Below are positions 32,244 through 40,311 of a DNA stretch of 64,000 bases, piece by piece. Made by a program: the position numbers and the translations under genes. The stretch is from Pseudomonas brassicacearum. Lineage in GTDB: Bacteria; Pseudomonadota; Gammaproteobacteria; Pseudomonadales; Pseudomonadaceae. The notes beneath the pieces are model-generated. The model made no database searches and was not told where the DNA came from. It saw only the letters and a program-made list of their open reading frames with translations. Position 1 is the first letter of the stretch; every line of letters begins with the position of its first letter. Location: positions 5,111,430-5,175,429 of the forward strand of contig NZ_CP007410.1 of assembly GCF_000585995.1 (NCBI RefSeq), in the 5' to 3' direction.

Positions 32244-32732
32244 TCATTAATGGCATTTTCCATGGCCCGGTTTCGACCGGGCCTGGTTGTGTCTGGAGCC
32301 GCCGAAAACCCTCCATAAACACAACATGTAGTGCAAAACCGTAAAAAACGCTCGTTTTTTGATCAAAAAAAACCGCCAGCCGACCCATGCAAAAAAAATC
32401 TTCAGCGGCCAAAGCCTTGTAAACCCTCGCTCCCACGCGGGAATGCCACCCACCAGCTCCTTCGTGGGCCATTTCGCCGCAGCACGTAGGCAAAAAAGTC
32501 CTTATAATGCCGCCTTAAACGGGCCTGCAATATTCCCTTACAGGGGATCACGCCAGCCTGAAGCCTACGCAGAGGCTCATCGCCTCCTTGTGTACACAGC
32601 CGCTTCAGAATGACCCGTACATTTTTCTGTTTATTGCCTGCGTCAGCTGCTGCAACAAACGATTTTTCAAGATCCACCGCGGCCAGTAGGCCTTCATCGG
32701 GCATCTGGCCCTCACGCAGGAGACGACACGTC
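32244..32732. other. Regulatory region upstream of nrdB
   Basis: About 490 bases without a supported gene. It contains a GGCCCGGT/ACCGGGCC hairpin at 32262-32283 (probable end of the small peptide transcript), the NrdR-like box listed separately, a TATAAT at 32513-32518 and a TGTGTACACA palindrome at 32589-32598. Confidence 0.55.
32319..32334 (+). promoter_or_regulatory. Candidate NrdR box
   Basis: ACACAACATGTAGTGC closely resembles the NrdR consensus (ACACWAWATMTWGTGT type). Only one box was found, where tandem boxes are normal, and it lies about 400 bases before the nrdB start. Confidence 0.4.
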
Positions 32733-33980
32733 ATGCTGAGCTGGGACGAATTCGACAAAGAAGACGGCGAAGTTGCTGTAAAAGGCGCCAACGCCGGCCA
32801 CGCTTCTGAAGCCAACATGGACCGCCTCGACAGCGCCGGCGGTGCCGCCGCCCTCGAAGCCCGGGCCGTGACGGCCAGCGACTCGGCCGCGATCATTCGC
32901 GCCAAGGCCGCCCTCGACAAACTCGACGTCGCCGAAGGCCTCGCCGAACTCGAAGGCGCCTCTGCCCGTGTCGCCGTCGATGAAAAGCGCATGATCAACT
33001 GCCGCGCCGACCTCAACCAGCTCGTGCCGTTCAAATACGACTGGGCCTGGCAGAAGTACCTGGACGGCTGCGCAAACCACTGGATGCCGCAAGAAGTCAA
33101 CATGACCGCCGACATCGCCCTCTGGAAAACCCCGGAAGGCCTGACCGACGACGAGCGCCGCATCGTGATGCGCAACCTGGGCTTCTTCTCCACCGCCGAC
33201 TCCCTGGTTGCCAACAACCTGGTCCTGGCCGTGTACCGCCTGATCACCAACCCGGAATGCCGCCAGTACATCCTGCGCCAGGCGTTCGAAGAGGCGATCC
33301 ACACCCACGCCTACCAGTACTGCATCGAATCGCTGGCCATGGATGAAGGCGAAATCTTCAACATGTACCACGAGATCCCATCGGTCGCGAAAAAAGCCGC
33401 CTGGGGCCTGAAATACACCCGTTCGATCTCCGATCCGAAGTTCGAAACCGGCACCCCGGACACCGATAAAGAGTTGCTGCGCAACCTGATCGCCTACTAC
33501 TGCGTCCTGGAAGGCATCTTCTTCTACTGCGGCTTCACCCAGATCCTCTCCATGGGCCGCCGCAACAAAATGACCGGCGTCGCCGAGCAGTTCCAATACA
33601 TCCTGCGCGACGAATCCATGCACCTGAACTTCGGCATCGACGTGATCAACCAGATCAAAATCGAAAACCCGCACTTGTGGGATGCCGAGATGAAGGAAGA
33701 AGCGACCCAAATGATCCTGCAGGGTACGCAGCTGGAGATCGAATACGCCCGTGACACCATGCCTCGTGGGGTATTGGGCATGAACGCGGCGATGATGGAA
33801 GACTATCTGAAGTTCATCGCTAACCGTCGTTTGTCGCAGATTGGTCTGAAGGAAGAGTACCCAGGGACGACTAACCCGTTCCCTTGGATGAGCGAGATCA
33901 TGGACTTGAAGAAAGAGAAGAATTTCTTTGAGACGCGAGTGATCGAGTATCAGACGGGTGGGGCTTTGAGCTGGGATTGA
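32733..33980 (+). CDS. nrdB: Class Ia ribonucleotide reductase, beta subunit
   Basis: A 415-residue diiron-tyrosyl radical subunit that supplies the radical for reduction of ribonucleotides. After an Ala-rich N-terminal extension of about 90 residues (typical of Pseudomonas, longer than E. coli), it shows [17 protein letters not shown] and [15 protein letters not shown] with diiron ligands, and a C-terminal tail ending [10 protein letters not shown] that docks to the alpha subunit. Start at 32733 ([11 protein letters not shown]) follows AGGAGACGACACGTC. No nrdA is in this window, so it is unlinked from its alpha subunit or separated by more than the window. Confidence 0.95.
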   Translation: MLSWDEFDKEDGEVAVKGANAGHASEANMDRLDSAGGAAALEARAVTASDSAAIIRAKAALDKLDVAEGLAELEGASARVAVDEKRMINCRADLNQLVPFKYDWAWQKYLDGCANHWMPQEVNMTADIALWKTPEGLTDDERRIVMRNLGFFSTADSLVANNLVLAVYRLITNPECRQYILRQAFEEAIHTHAYQYCIESLAMDEGEIFNMYHEIPSVAKKAAWGLKYTRSISDPKFETGTPDTDKELLRNLIAYYCVLEGIFFYCGFTQILSMGRRNKMTGVAEQFQYILRDESMHLNFGIDVINQIKIENPHLWDAEMKEEATQMILQGTQLEIEYARDTMPRGVLGMNAAMMEDYLKFIANRRLSQIGLKEEYPGTTNPFPWMSEIMDLKKEKNFFETRVIEYQTGGALSWD

Positions 33981-34023
33981 TTTCGAGAGAGAAATCCTGA
34001 GCTGAACCGCCAGCGACTTAACT

Positions 34024-34051
34024 TAAAACCCCGTGAAAGCGGGGTTTTTTG
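34024..34051 (+). terminator. nrdB terminator
   Basis: AAAACCCCG / CGGGGTTTT stem followed by a T-run, 44 bases after the nrdB stop. Confidence 0.9.
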
Positions 34052-34377
34052 TGTTCTGCAGAACCAAAGCCGCGTTTAACTCTGACGCAGGCGCGCTACC
34101 TTTGCCCTACGAAAAACTCAGAATCGTTCCGCATTGACGCCGTATCGCCTCGTTACTTATCTTAGTCACAGGTGCCTAAGAAACGCCCAACGTAGTAGCT
34201 AATCGCCAAACATAGAAGCGCATGTTGTCTAAGAACATGAGCAATTCTGTGGGGAAATAGCTTGTTGGGATTTTCCTTACATCCTCTACGTCGGGCTCGC
34301 GCCGCCAACTTCGAACGTAGAGGTAGTTATGCCCACAAAAATTTCACCCTGCTCTCCGCATACCCTGGAGACCAGTC
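34052..34377. other. Intergenic region after nrdB
   Basis: About 325 bases with no supported gene or RNA; presumably contains the promoter of the BRO-type gene. Confidence 0.45.
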
Positions 34378-34887
34378 ATGCCTGATGCTTATCTCCCGGG
34401 CTCTTTCACCCGTCACAACCTCCATCTTCATGCCCTATTGGTTGAAAACCAAGCTTGGTTCAGCGCCTCCGACTTGGGACGCTTGATGAGCAAGCACCTC
34501 GATGAGCGCATGACCCGCAAGCTTGACCCTGACCAGCGTCGGATGATGCTCGTGCATGTCCACGGGTTGACCGAAGAGCGTCTGATGCTGAGCGAGTCGG
34601 GTGTTTATGCGTTGCTGGTTTATCACTACTGTCCTGAGTATCGATTGCTGCGTGAGTGGATCACGCATCAGGTGGTGCCTACGCTGCGGGATGAGCGCTG
34701 CTCACATAAGGTGGAGCGTCCTACGTTGAGCGTGTTGGATTGGCCGAAGATGTCGCTCTGCATGCTGCACTGGCAGGATGAGCCGTGGATTCGCTTGCGG
34801 GATATGCCGGCGGTGCTGGTGGATGATCCTTTTGGACAGCATGAGTCCTGGTGGCGGAAGGCGTCGCGGGTTTTGCGGGGGTTTTGA
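34378..34887 (+). CDS. BRO family N-terminal domain protein (phage antirepressor type)
   Basis: A 169-residue protein with the BRO-N pattern WFSASDLGRLM, LTEERLMLSESGVYALLVYHYCPEYRLLREWITHQVVPTLR. In phages, BRO-N proteins bind DNA or counter repressors. GGAG lies 10 bases before the ATG. It stands alone: no repressor, integrase or structural phage genes adjoin, so it is either a domesticated chromosomal gene or a prophage relic. A terminator follows. Confidence 0.82.
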   Translation: MPDAYLPGSFTRHNLHLHALLVENQAWFSASDLGRLMSKHLDERMTRKLDPDQRRMMLVHVHGLTEERLMLSESGVYALLVYHYCPEYRLLREWITHQVVPTLRDERCSHKVERPTLSVLDWPKMSLCMLHWQDEPWIRLRDMPAVLVDDPFGQHESWWRKASRVLRGF

Positions 34888-34899
34888 AGCTCAATCTGA

Positions 34900-34992
34900 A
34901 GCCGTCGTCCGTGTTCGGGCGGCGGTTTTTGGTTGGTGAAATGGGGTTGGGGCTGCTTCGCAGCCCAGCGGGGATAAATCCCCTCGCCACAA
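34900..34992. repeat. Terminator plus REP unit, copy 1
   Basis: A hairpin (CCGTCGTCC / GGGCGGCGG, T-run) that ends the BRO-type gene, then a GGGGCTGC...TCCCCTCGCCACA REP. The whole ~92-base block recurs at 35640-35731 with about 15 differences. Confidence 0.8.
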
Positions 34993-35081
34993 TTCAGCGG
35001 CAGGCTTCATTACTATGTTTTTTAGATCGCGAGCGGGCTCCTGTTGAGTTGCTCAGGAACGAAATTTTTTGGAGATGTGTC

Positions 35082-35273
35082 ATGGCTGAAAAATACAAAA
35101 GTGAAGCTTTCGAATCGATTCACAACTCGGCTGAAGCGCTGCTGAAGATCGGCGCTATCGACACGGCCACTATGCGGGAGTTCGACGAAGCCTGCATTGC
35201 TGAGGTGCCTGCTGAAATCTCAGATCAGGAAAACTCTTCCGAGCTCACGACCGCCCCTCAAAACTCTCGATGA
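35082..35273 (+). pseudogene. Truncated HigA-like (XRE) antitoxin
   Basis: A 63-residue ORF starting MAEKYKSEAFESIHNSAEAL with GAIDTATMREFDEACI, the N-terminal arm of HigA-like antitoxins (usually about 100 residues, with an HTH domain after this arm). The HTH is missing: the frame diverges after about residue 50 and stops. There is a GGAG 12 bases before the ATG. No HigB-type toxin gene precedes it. Best seen as a broken antitoxin gene; a short functional peptide cannot be ruled out. Confidence 0.65.
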
Positions 35274-35457
35274 TGTCCCCGGGGGTGCGGTCAAAATCCG
35301 CCGACGCCCGAATCTTCCCCTTCAACCGACCTGGCTTGCGCATCTGAGGCGTATCGGCATGAGGTAGCAGATCCAGAGGAGGCTTATCGGCCTTAGTGAT
35401 CATCACCCTGTCGCCCTGCCATGCACGCGTACCTACGGATTTTGCGTCATCACTCAT
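35245..35457 (-). pseudogene. Degenerate Phd/YefM-type antitoxin
   Basis: The C-terminal part of a Phd/YefM antitoxin is clear: VMITKADKPPLDLLPH, then KPGRLKGKIRASADFDRTPG and DIIESFEG, the toxin-binding tail seen in antitoxins paired with PIN toxins. The N-terminal DNA-binding strand is unlike the family; the frame continues upstream to 35541 without recognisable sequence. No PIN toxin gene follows. The 3' end overlaps the HigA-like remnant by 29 bases, tail to tail. Confidence 0.6.
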
Positions 35458-35540
35458 TCGAGCCCCCTTGTCATCAACCTTGGCCTTCGCAATGCCTCGC
35501 AGTGTAGCAACGCTCGCTTCTGAAGCAGGCTTGTCCAACA

Positions 35541-35886
35541 TAGTCGGAACTATAATGCCGATTATCTCGGCTCAACCCTTCACTTCCGGCAATATAATTC
35601 CGGTTATGCACGCGCATGGTGAAGCAAGTTGTAATTGCGACGCTGCCGTCCGTGTTCGAGCGACGTTTTTTTGTTGGCTTTATGGATTGGGGCTGCTGCG
35701 CAGCCCAGCGGGGATAAATCCCCTTACCACAGGATCGGCGTCGAGCTGGAGGTGCATCAATAACATCTCGGGCGCTGTCCATGGGCGGGGCATTGCTACA
35801 AATTTGCTCTGATCTGAAAACAGTCAGTGCAACCCATCCCGCCTCCCGCTATTAATACCCTTCCCCCTCAAGGACCCGAGCCCGTC
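35541..35886. other. Intergenic region before the Cys/His-cluster gene
   Basis: About 345 bases containing the second terminator/REP block and nothing else recognisable. No gene on the plus strand ends before that block, so its terminator has no obvious client. Confidence 0.5.
35640..35731. repeat. Terminator plus REP unit, copy 2
   Basis: A near-copy of 34900-34992: shared CCGTCCGTGTTCG core, T-run, TTGGGGCTGC and GCCCAGCGGGGATAAATCCC. The terminator stem is decayed here. The two copies bracket the antitoxin remnants. Confidence 0.8.
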
Positions 35887-36873
35887 ATGAAATTCGACCT
35901 CGCCTACTGCCGCAGCCTCGACGACAAGCTGTCGATCTATGACGTGCGCGATTTGAATTTCGACGAGACGGTGGCGTTCGATTCCGCGAAGGAACAGTTC
36001 CAGTGCCCCAACGACGCCTGTCGAATGGCGTTTGATGCGGCGAATGTGTTGGGGACGTTCAACGCCAAGAATGTGAATTACGTGCGCACCCCGCACTTCA
36101 AGAACATCCCCAGCACGCGGCATGTCGAGGGTTGCCCTTATGTCAGCCTGAAGACACCGGCATCGGGCCTGGAGGCGGATGGGGCGGAATCGGATGACGG
36201 GCGGGAGGAGCATTTCCCTTCGGAGTTGTTGCTGACTCGGCGTGAGTATGTGCGCAAGCCGTCCAACCCGGCGACGGTGGCGGACGTGACACGCGATGAG
36301 CGCCTGCCTTCAACCGCCAATCAGAGCGAGCACCCGGGCCGTGACTCGGCGCCGGACAAGACCCATGTCTTCGCCCATCCGGTGGAGTGTTTTGTGTCGA
36401 ACTTCGCGGACAAGGACCTGCTCAAGCGTATGCCGCTGAAGATTGGCGAGCACACAGCACCCTATGGCTCGTTCTTCAAAAAGATCGAATATTTGCAGGA
36501 CAACAAAGGCTTGATTTACTGGGGCAAGATCAAGGAGATCAAGGATTACACGCTGAGCTTTCGCATCGATTTCGAAGCAAAGGTCTGGTTCAAGCAAGCG
36601 GACGAGGCGAAGAAAAAACCTTACTCAGTCAACGTTTACCTGAGCAAGAAGCTGATCGACAACTACCGCAAGCGCAAAGCGTTCCTGGAAGAGATCAAGC
36701 ACGCCGCCGACAGTGATGCGCCGTTGTATTGCTTCTTTTATGGCGTGACGCCGGAGTTGAAGCAGGTGCCGAGCAAGAAGAACCCCGAACAGACGTTCGG
36801 GGTGTTCAGTGCCAATATCGAGAACCTCGATCACTTCGTTATTCGGGAGGCACCCGGGTTGGCTGAGGGTTAG
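35887..36873 (+). CDS. Unidentified protein with Cys/His cluster
   Basis: A 328-residue cytoplasmic protein without signal peptide or membrane helix. Residues 38-95 hold CPNDAC, then PHFKN, TRHVEGCPY: a Cys-x4-Cys ... His ... His-x3-Cys arrangement reminiscent of the zinc-binding front domain of CoiA-like and related nuclease-associated proteins. A variable acidic linker (about 100-165) leads to a second half rich in aromatic and Lys residues (IYWGKIKEIKDYTLSFRIDF ... YSVNVYLSKKLIDNYRKRK), with no catalytic motif that I recognise. The ATG at 35887 (MKFDLAYCRSL) is favoured over the earlier 35827 ATG, whose extra 20 residues are Pro-rich and unlikely. Its stop overlaps that of the convergent gene by 3-4 bases. 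Confidence 0.7.
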   Translation: MKFDLAYCRSLDDKLSIYDVRDLNFDETVAFDSAKEQFQCPNDACRMAFDAANVLGTFNAKNVNYVRTPHFKNIPSTRHVEGCPYVSLKTPASGLEADGAESDDGREEHFPSELLLTRREYVRKPSNPATVADVTRDERLPSTANQSEHPGRDSAPDKTHVFAHPVECFVSNFADKDLLKRMPLKIGEHTAPYGSFFKKIEYLQDNKGLIYWGKIKEIKDYTLSFRIDFEAKVWFKQADEAKKKPYSVNVYLSKKLIDNYRKRKAFLEEIKHAADSDAPLYCFFYGVTPELKQVPSKKNPEQTFGVFSANIENLDHFVIREAPGLAEG

Positions 36874-38066
36874 TCACCAGTCCCGGGCAATTGAAGTTTG
36901 ACCGCACCGGGGTGTTGTTTTACGACTGCGTATGGCAGCACCGACCAGCCAGGGTCATCACAAACGCGTTGCGCGCGGGCGAAGAACGGTCCCAGGTACA
37001 AACCTTTTTCGGTGAAGTACCAATTGGAATATCCCCAGACGCCTTCATCGGTGTAGTCGCAGCTGTCTTCATCCGTTGGCTTCAGCATCTCGTCGGGGTA
37101 CAGCGTGGTGAATTGCTTGATCAGCCATGGCGCGAATACCTCGCGCTGGTAAGTGTATCGCGCCTGGCTCTCTTCATCGGTCAACGGAGCATCACCCATG
37201 TCGTTGTGGCCGGCGTACAGCGGTGGCTTGCCTGTGCCAACCCAGAGAACATCTTCCAGCGACAAACTGTGGCCGGTGTGAGCATCGAGATTGAGCGGCG
37301 AATTGCCAAAATCCGGATGCACGCCGCCGCAATAGTAACTTGTGGAAATGTTCAGGCTGATCACATCGGGCGATAGGAATTTGGGCGCAACGCCTTGGTC
37401 GAACTCGGCATTATCCGCGCCCTGCAACAGACAGCCGTGGTAGCTGATGACTTCGGTCCAGAGCCGTCCCAACAATTGCCGATTGACCCGTTGTAGTTCG
37501 TCTTTCGAGTAGCCCGACTCGACGCTGAACATGGAAATACCGGAATCTGGCTCCGTCCACCATTGCAAGTCATGCCCCATGAAAGATTCTTTCTTGCCCG
37601 GCTTGAGTTTCAAGCCTTGCAGGCGGAGATACTCATAAGGATCACTTTTTTGCAGCTCGGCGATAACGGGGGAAAGATCAGCCCCAGGTGCTGGGAGCCT
37701 GGCCTCGGTCAACTGTACGGGCAGAACTTTGCCCTTGAGACTTTTCCATTCACCCTGCCACCCGTTGGCCGTTTTTTGCAGCGTCAGGGTTGGCAGCGAT
37801 TGGCCGTCGTCGTAACGGGTACCGCCCTCGACCAGCGTCAGGGTCTTTCCTTGCTGCGAGCCGCTCAATCCCAAGTCACGACGGTATTTCTCATAGAAAT
37901 AACGACCGATGACCTCGTCCTCTTGAGCAGTGTTGAGTCCCAGCACAATCGGCATCTTGCCCAAGGTGCCGGTAAAGACGCCGCTACCACCGTCGGCACT
38001 GGCTGTCGAACAGAGCGCGAGCAGGCACGCGGCGCTGGATGCGAGGAGCAACAGTCCTTTGAACAT
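36870..38066 (-). CDS. Secreted DUF3298-like protein
   Basis: A 398-residue exported protein: signal peptide MFKGLLLLASSAACLLALCSTASA|D (a Cys at position 19 is not in a lipobox). The second half contains NISTSYYCGGVHPDFGNSPLNLDAHTGHSLSLEDVL, the pattern of DUF3298/RsiV-like periplasmic domains. Six cysteines could form disulfides. Monocistronic and convergent with the Cys/His-cluster gene. Function unknown. Confidence 0.75.
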   Translation of the reverse strand: MFKGLLLLASSAACLLALCSTASADGGSGVFTGTLGKMPIVLGLNTAQEDEVIGRYFYEKYRRDLGLSGSQQGKTLTLVEGGTRYDDGQSLPTLTLQKTANGWQGEWKSLKGKVLPVQLTEARLPAPGADLSPVIAELQKSDPYEYLRLQGLKLKPGKKESFMGHDLQWWTEPDSGISMFSVESGYSKDELQRVNRQLLGRLWTEVISYHGCLLQGADNAEFDQGVAPKFLSPDVISLNISTSYYCGGVHPDFGNSPLNLDAHTGHSLSLEDVLWVGTGKPPLYAGHNDMGDAPLTDEESQARYTYQREVFAPWLIKQFTTLYPDEMLKPTDEDSCDYTDEGVWGYSNWYFTEKGLYLGPFFARAQRVCDDPGWSVLPYAVVKQHPGAVKLQLPGTGD

Positions 38067-38191
38067 GGAATCTTCCTGGAAAAAGCGAGCGTCAGCTCAC
38101 GAAATGGGTGGCGCGAAGTATGACGAATCAGCCTCATAGAATCGATATGCCACCCTCTCCTACAAAATTTTGAGCAATGCCACGCAGCAAC

Positions 38192-39007
38192 TTACCGCAC
38201 CGATATGCCCAACATCACGACGATCAACAATCCGATATAGACCCCGGCGTGAAATCGATCCGGTATCCGCCCGATCCATGGCGTAGCTAATCGAATCCCC
38301 ACTAACGAGCCCAGTGTCAAAACCGCGAACGCCTGCAAATCCACATACCCAACAAACCACGGCCCCAAATCAAACTCGGTAAACCCGGCCATGGCCATGT
38401 AAGTCAACGTCCCGGCCACCGCAACCGGCAAACTCAGCGGGTTAGCCATGGACGTCGCGCGCGACATGTTCAGCCCGCAACGACGCAATAACGGCACGGT
38501 CATGACGCTGCCACCCACGCCCAGAAAAGTGGCGATGACGCCGATGCTGATTCCGCCTGCCGATACCTCTGCCCTGCCCAATCGCCGTGGGACTACAGCG
38601 TCAGGCTGCGTCAGAAAACCGCGTCTGAACAAGCAGTCCAAAATGGTCACGCCCAGATAAACGATGAAGGCATAGCGAATGACTTCGCTACTCGCCCACA
38701 TCGCGGCAACGGCTCCGACGATAGCGCCCACGCCGATGAAGCCGCCCAACGGCCACACGTAGTGGCGAATGAGGTTACCGGCGCGGTGATGCTTGGCGGT
38801 GGCGATCAGCGCGCTGACTATCATCACGCAGGTCGAGGTGGCCACGGCAATATGCATCGCCGATTGGCCGATAGGGTCGTCAGTGCCGTGGCTGGCGGTG
38901 AGCATGCGGTATAGCAAGGGCACCACGACGAATCCACCGCCGAAGCCGAACAGCACAGCAGTGATGCCAGTCATGCAACCGAAGAGTGCCAGCAAGAGGT
39001 AGAACAT
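38192..39007 (-). CDS. TSUP (TauE/SafE) family anion exporter
   Basis: A 271-residue inner-membrane protein with about eight helices. The two family motifs are visible: GFGGGFVVVPLL near residue 25 and IATFLGVGGSVMTVPLLRRCG near 155, followed by ATSMANPLSLPVA. Family members export sulfite, sulfoacetate or similar small anions. The start at 39007 (MFYLLLALFGC) is chosen because the membrane domain begins there; the frame extends upstream into non-coding sequence. Divergent from an AraC-type regulator gene. Confidence 0.88.
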   Translation of the reverse strand: MFYLLLALFGCMTGITAVLFGFGGGFVVVPLLYRMLTASHGTDDPIGQSAMHIAVATSTCVMIVSALIATAKHHRAGNLIRHYVWPLGGFIGVGAIVGAVAAMWASSEVIRYAFIVYLGVTILDCLFRRGFLTQPDAVVPRRLGRAEVSAGGISIGVIATFLGVGGSVMTVPLLRRCGLNMSRATSMANPLSLPVAVAGTLTYMAMAGFTEFDLGPWFVGYVDLQAFAVLTLGSLVGIRLATPWIGRIPDRFHAGVYIGLLIVVMLGISVR

Positions 39008-39119
39008 CGCGCAGCATCCGTAAATTGAGAGAGGCCGACGATAGAGCGATGGGTCTTGGCCTGCCTCAGCAAGTAGGCCAATAATGTTTGTGTTTACGCC
39101 AATCGCTGGATACCGCTCG

Positions 39120-39896
39120 ATGCGCAATGTTTCGATTGACCTGCTGGACGACACGCCACGGCCAGTAGTGGCTATCGGCACGGATTACCCCGACGGTCAT
39201 CGGTTGCCGCGCCATACCCACCGTCGGGCACAGTTGCTCTATGGCGCCACGGGTGTGATGCAGGTCAGCACGGCGGAGGGCAATTGGGTGGTGCCGCCGC
39301 AACGGGCGGTTTGGATTCCGCCAGGCGTCGCCCATGAGGTGTTGATGGTGGGCGTCAGTACACGCAGCCTTTATATCGAACCGGCCGCCGTGACGGCCAT
39401 GGACGCGCGTTGCCAGGTCATCAGCGTCTCGCCCCTGATGCGCCAGTTGCTGATGGAAGCCGTGGCGCTTGCCCCGGACTATGACGAGGCTGGACGAGAC
39501 GGCGCATTGATCAGCCTGCTGCTGCACGAATTGTTGCGCAGCACCCATTTACCGCTGCACCTTCCATTGCCGAAGGACCCGCGCCTGCTGGGCCTGTGCC
39601 AGGCATTCCTGAAACATCCCGACGCCCACGCCTCGCCCGCGCAATGGGCCGCGCAGTTGCCGGTCAGCCTGCGTTCGTTCAATCGGCTGTTCAGTCGGCA
39701 GACCACGCTGAGCTTCAGTCAATGGCGACAACGGGCGTGCGTGATGTCGGCGCTGCCTCGCTTGGCTGAGGGCCATTCGGTGACCCGCATTGCCCTCGAT
39801 CTGGGGTACGACAGCCCAGCGGCGTTCTCCACCATGTTTCGCCGGGTGCTGGGTCAAGCCCCAAGCGCCTGGCAGGAAGCAGCCGCTGGTCATTGA
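39120..39896 (+). CDS. AraC family regulator with cupin sensor domain
   Basis: A 258-residue regulator: N-terminal cupin (LPRHTHRRAQLLYGATGVMQV ... WIPPGVAHEVLMVG) and C-terminal double HTH (ASPAQWAAQLPVSLRSFNRLF and VTRIALDLGYDSPAAFSTMFRRVLGQAPSAW). Two starts are possible, 39084 and 39120; neither has a good ribosome binding site. It probably controls the divergent TSUP exporter. Confidence 0.85.
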   Translation: MRNVSIDLLDDTPRPVVAIGTDYPDGHRLPRHTHRRAQLLYGATGVMQVSTAEGNWVVPPQRAVWIPPGVAHEVLMVGVSTRSLYIEPAAVTAMDARCQVISVSPLMRQLLMEAVALAPDYDEAGRDGALISLLLHELLRSTHLPLHLPLPKDPRLLGLCQAFLKHPDAHASPAQWAAQLPVSLRSFNRLFSRQTTLSFSQWRQRACVMSALPRLAEGHSVTRIALDLGYDSPAAFSTMFRRVLGQAPSAWQEAAAGH

Positions 39897-39978
39897 TCAA
39901 AAAAATGAGATTGATCCGGATTCAAAACAACTGTACAAAAACACAGTATTTTTGAACCCGCCGCTTTGGAGAACCCCC

Positions 39979-40296
39979 ATGGCCTCTCTCGCAATCAAAA
40001 CCACCCTGCAACGTATCGCTGTCTATCAATTCACCCCTGCCCATAGCGCGCAGGCCCGAGCCATGCTCGGTTGGAGTGTCGAGGAGTTGTCGCGGCAGTC
40101 CGGCGTCTCAGTCCAGGCCATCCGGCGCTTCGAAGCCGGGGGCGAGTTGCTCGACGTGACCCGCTTGGCCCTGGCCTTTCGGCTGGAATCCGAAGGCCTG
40201 GTGTTCTTTCCCGGCTTCGCGCCGGGGCGTGGCATGAACATCAAGGGCGCCACGCCGGACCCGATGGAGCGGCCAGACTACGCCATGATCGAATGA
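39979..40296 (+). CDS. Small XRE-type HTH protein
   Basis: A 105-residue protein with an HTH of the Cro/CI type: AHSAQARAMLGWSVEELSRQSGVSVQAIRRFEAGGELLDV (about residues 17-57), then FRLESEGLVFFPGFAPGRGM, a short C-terminal strand common in phage-like regulators. GGAG stands 9 bases before the ATG. It lies between the AraC regulator and the convergent MBL-fold gene; no partner toxin is adjacent. Confidence 0.8.
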   Translation: MASLAIKTTLQRIAVYQFTPAHSAQARAMLGWSVEELSRQSGVSVQAIRRFEAGGELLDVTRLALAFRLESEGLVFFPGFAPGRGMNIKGATPDPMERPDYAMIE

Positions 40297-40311
40297 TCGA
40301 TACGTCGGGGG

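Noticed and set aside
32589..32598. TGTGTACACA palindrome before nrdB as a DnaA or regulator box
   Set aside because: It does not match TTATCCACA well, and a 10-base palindrome is not rare; kept only as a note in the regulatory region.
34900..35731. A CRISPR array or insertion sequence
   Set aside because: Only two copies of a terminator/REP block occur, with no regular spacing, transposase or inverted termini.
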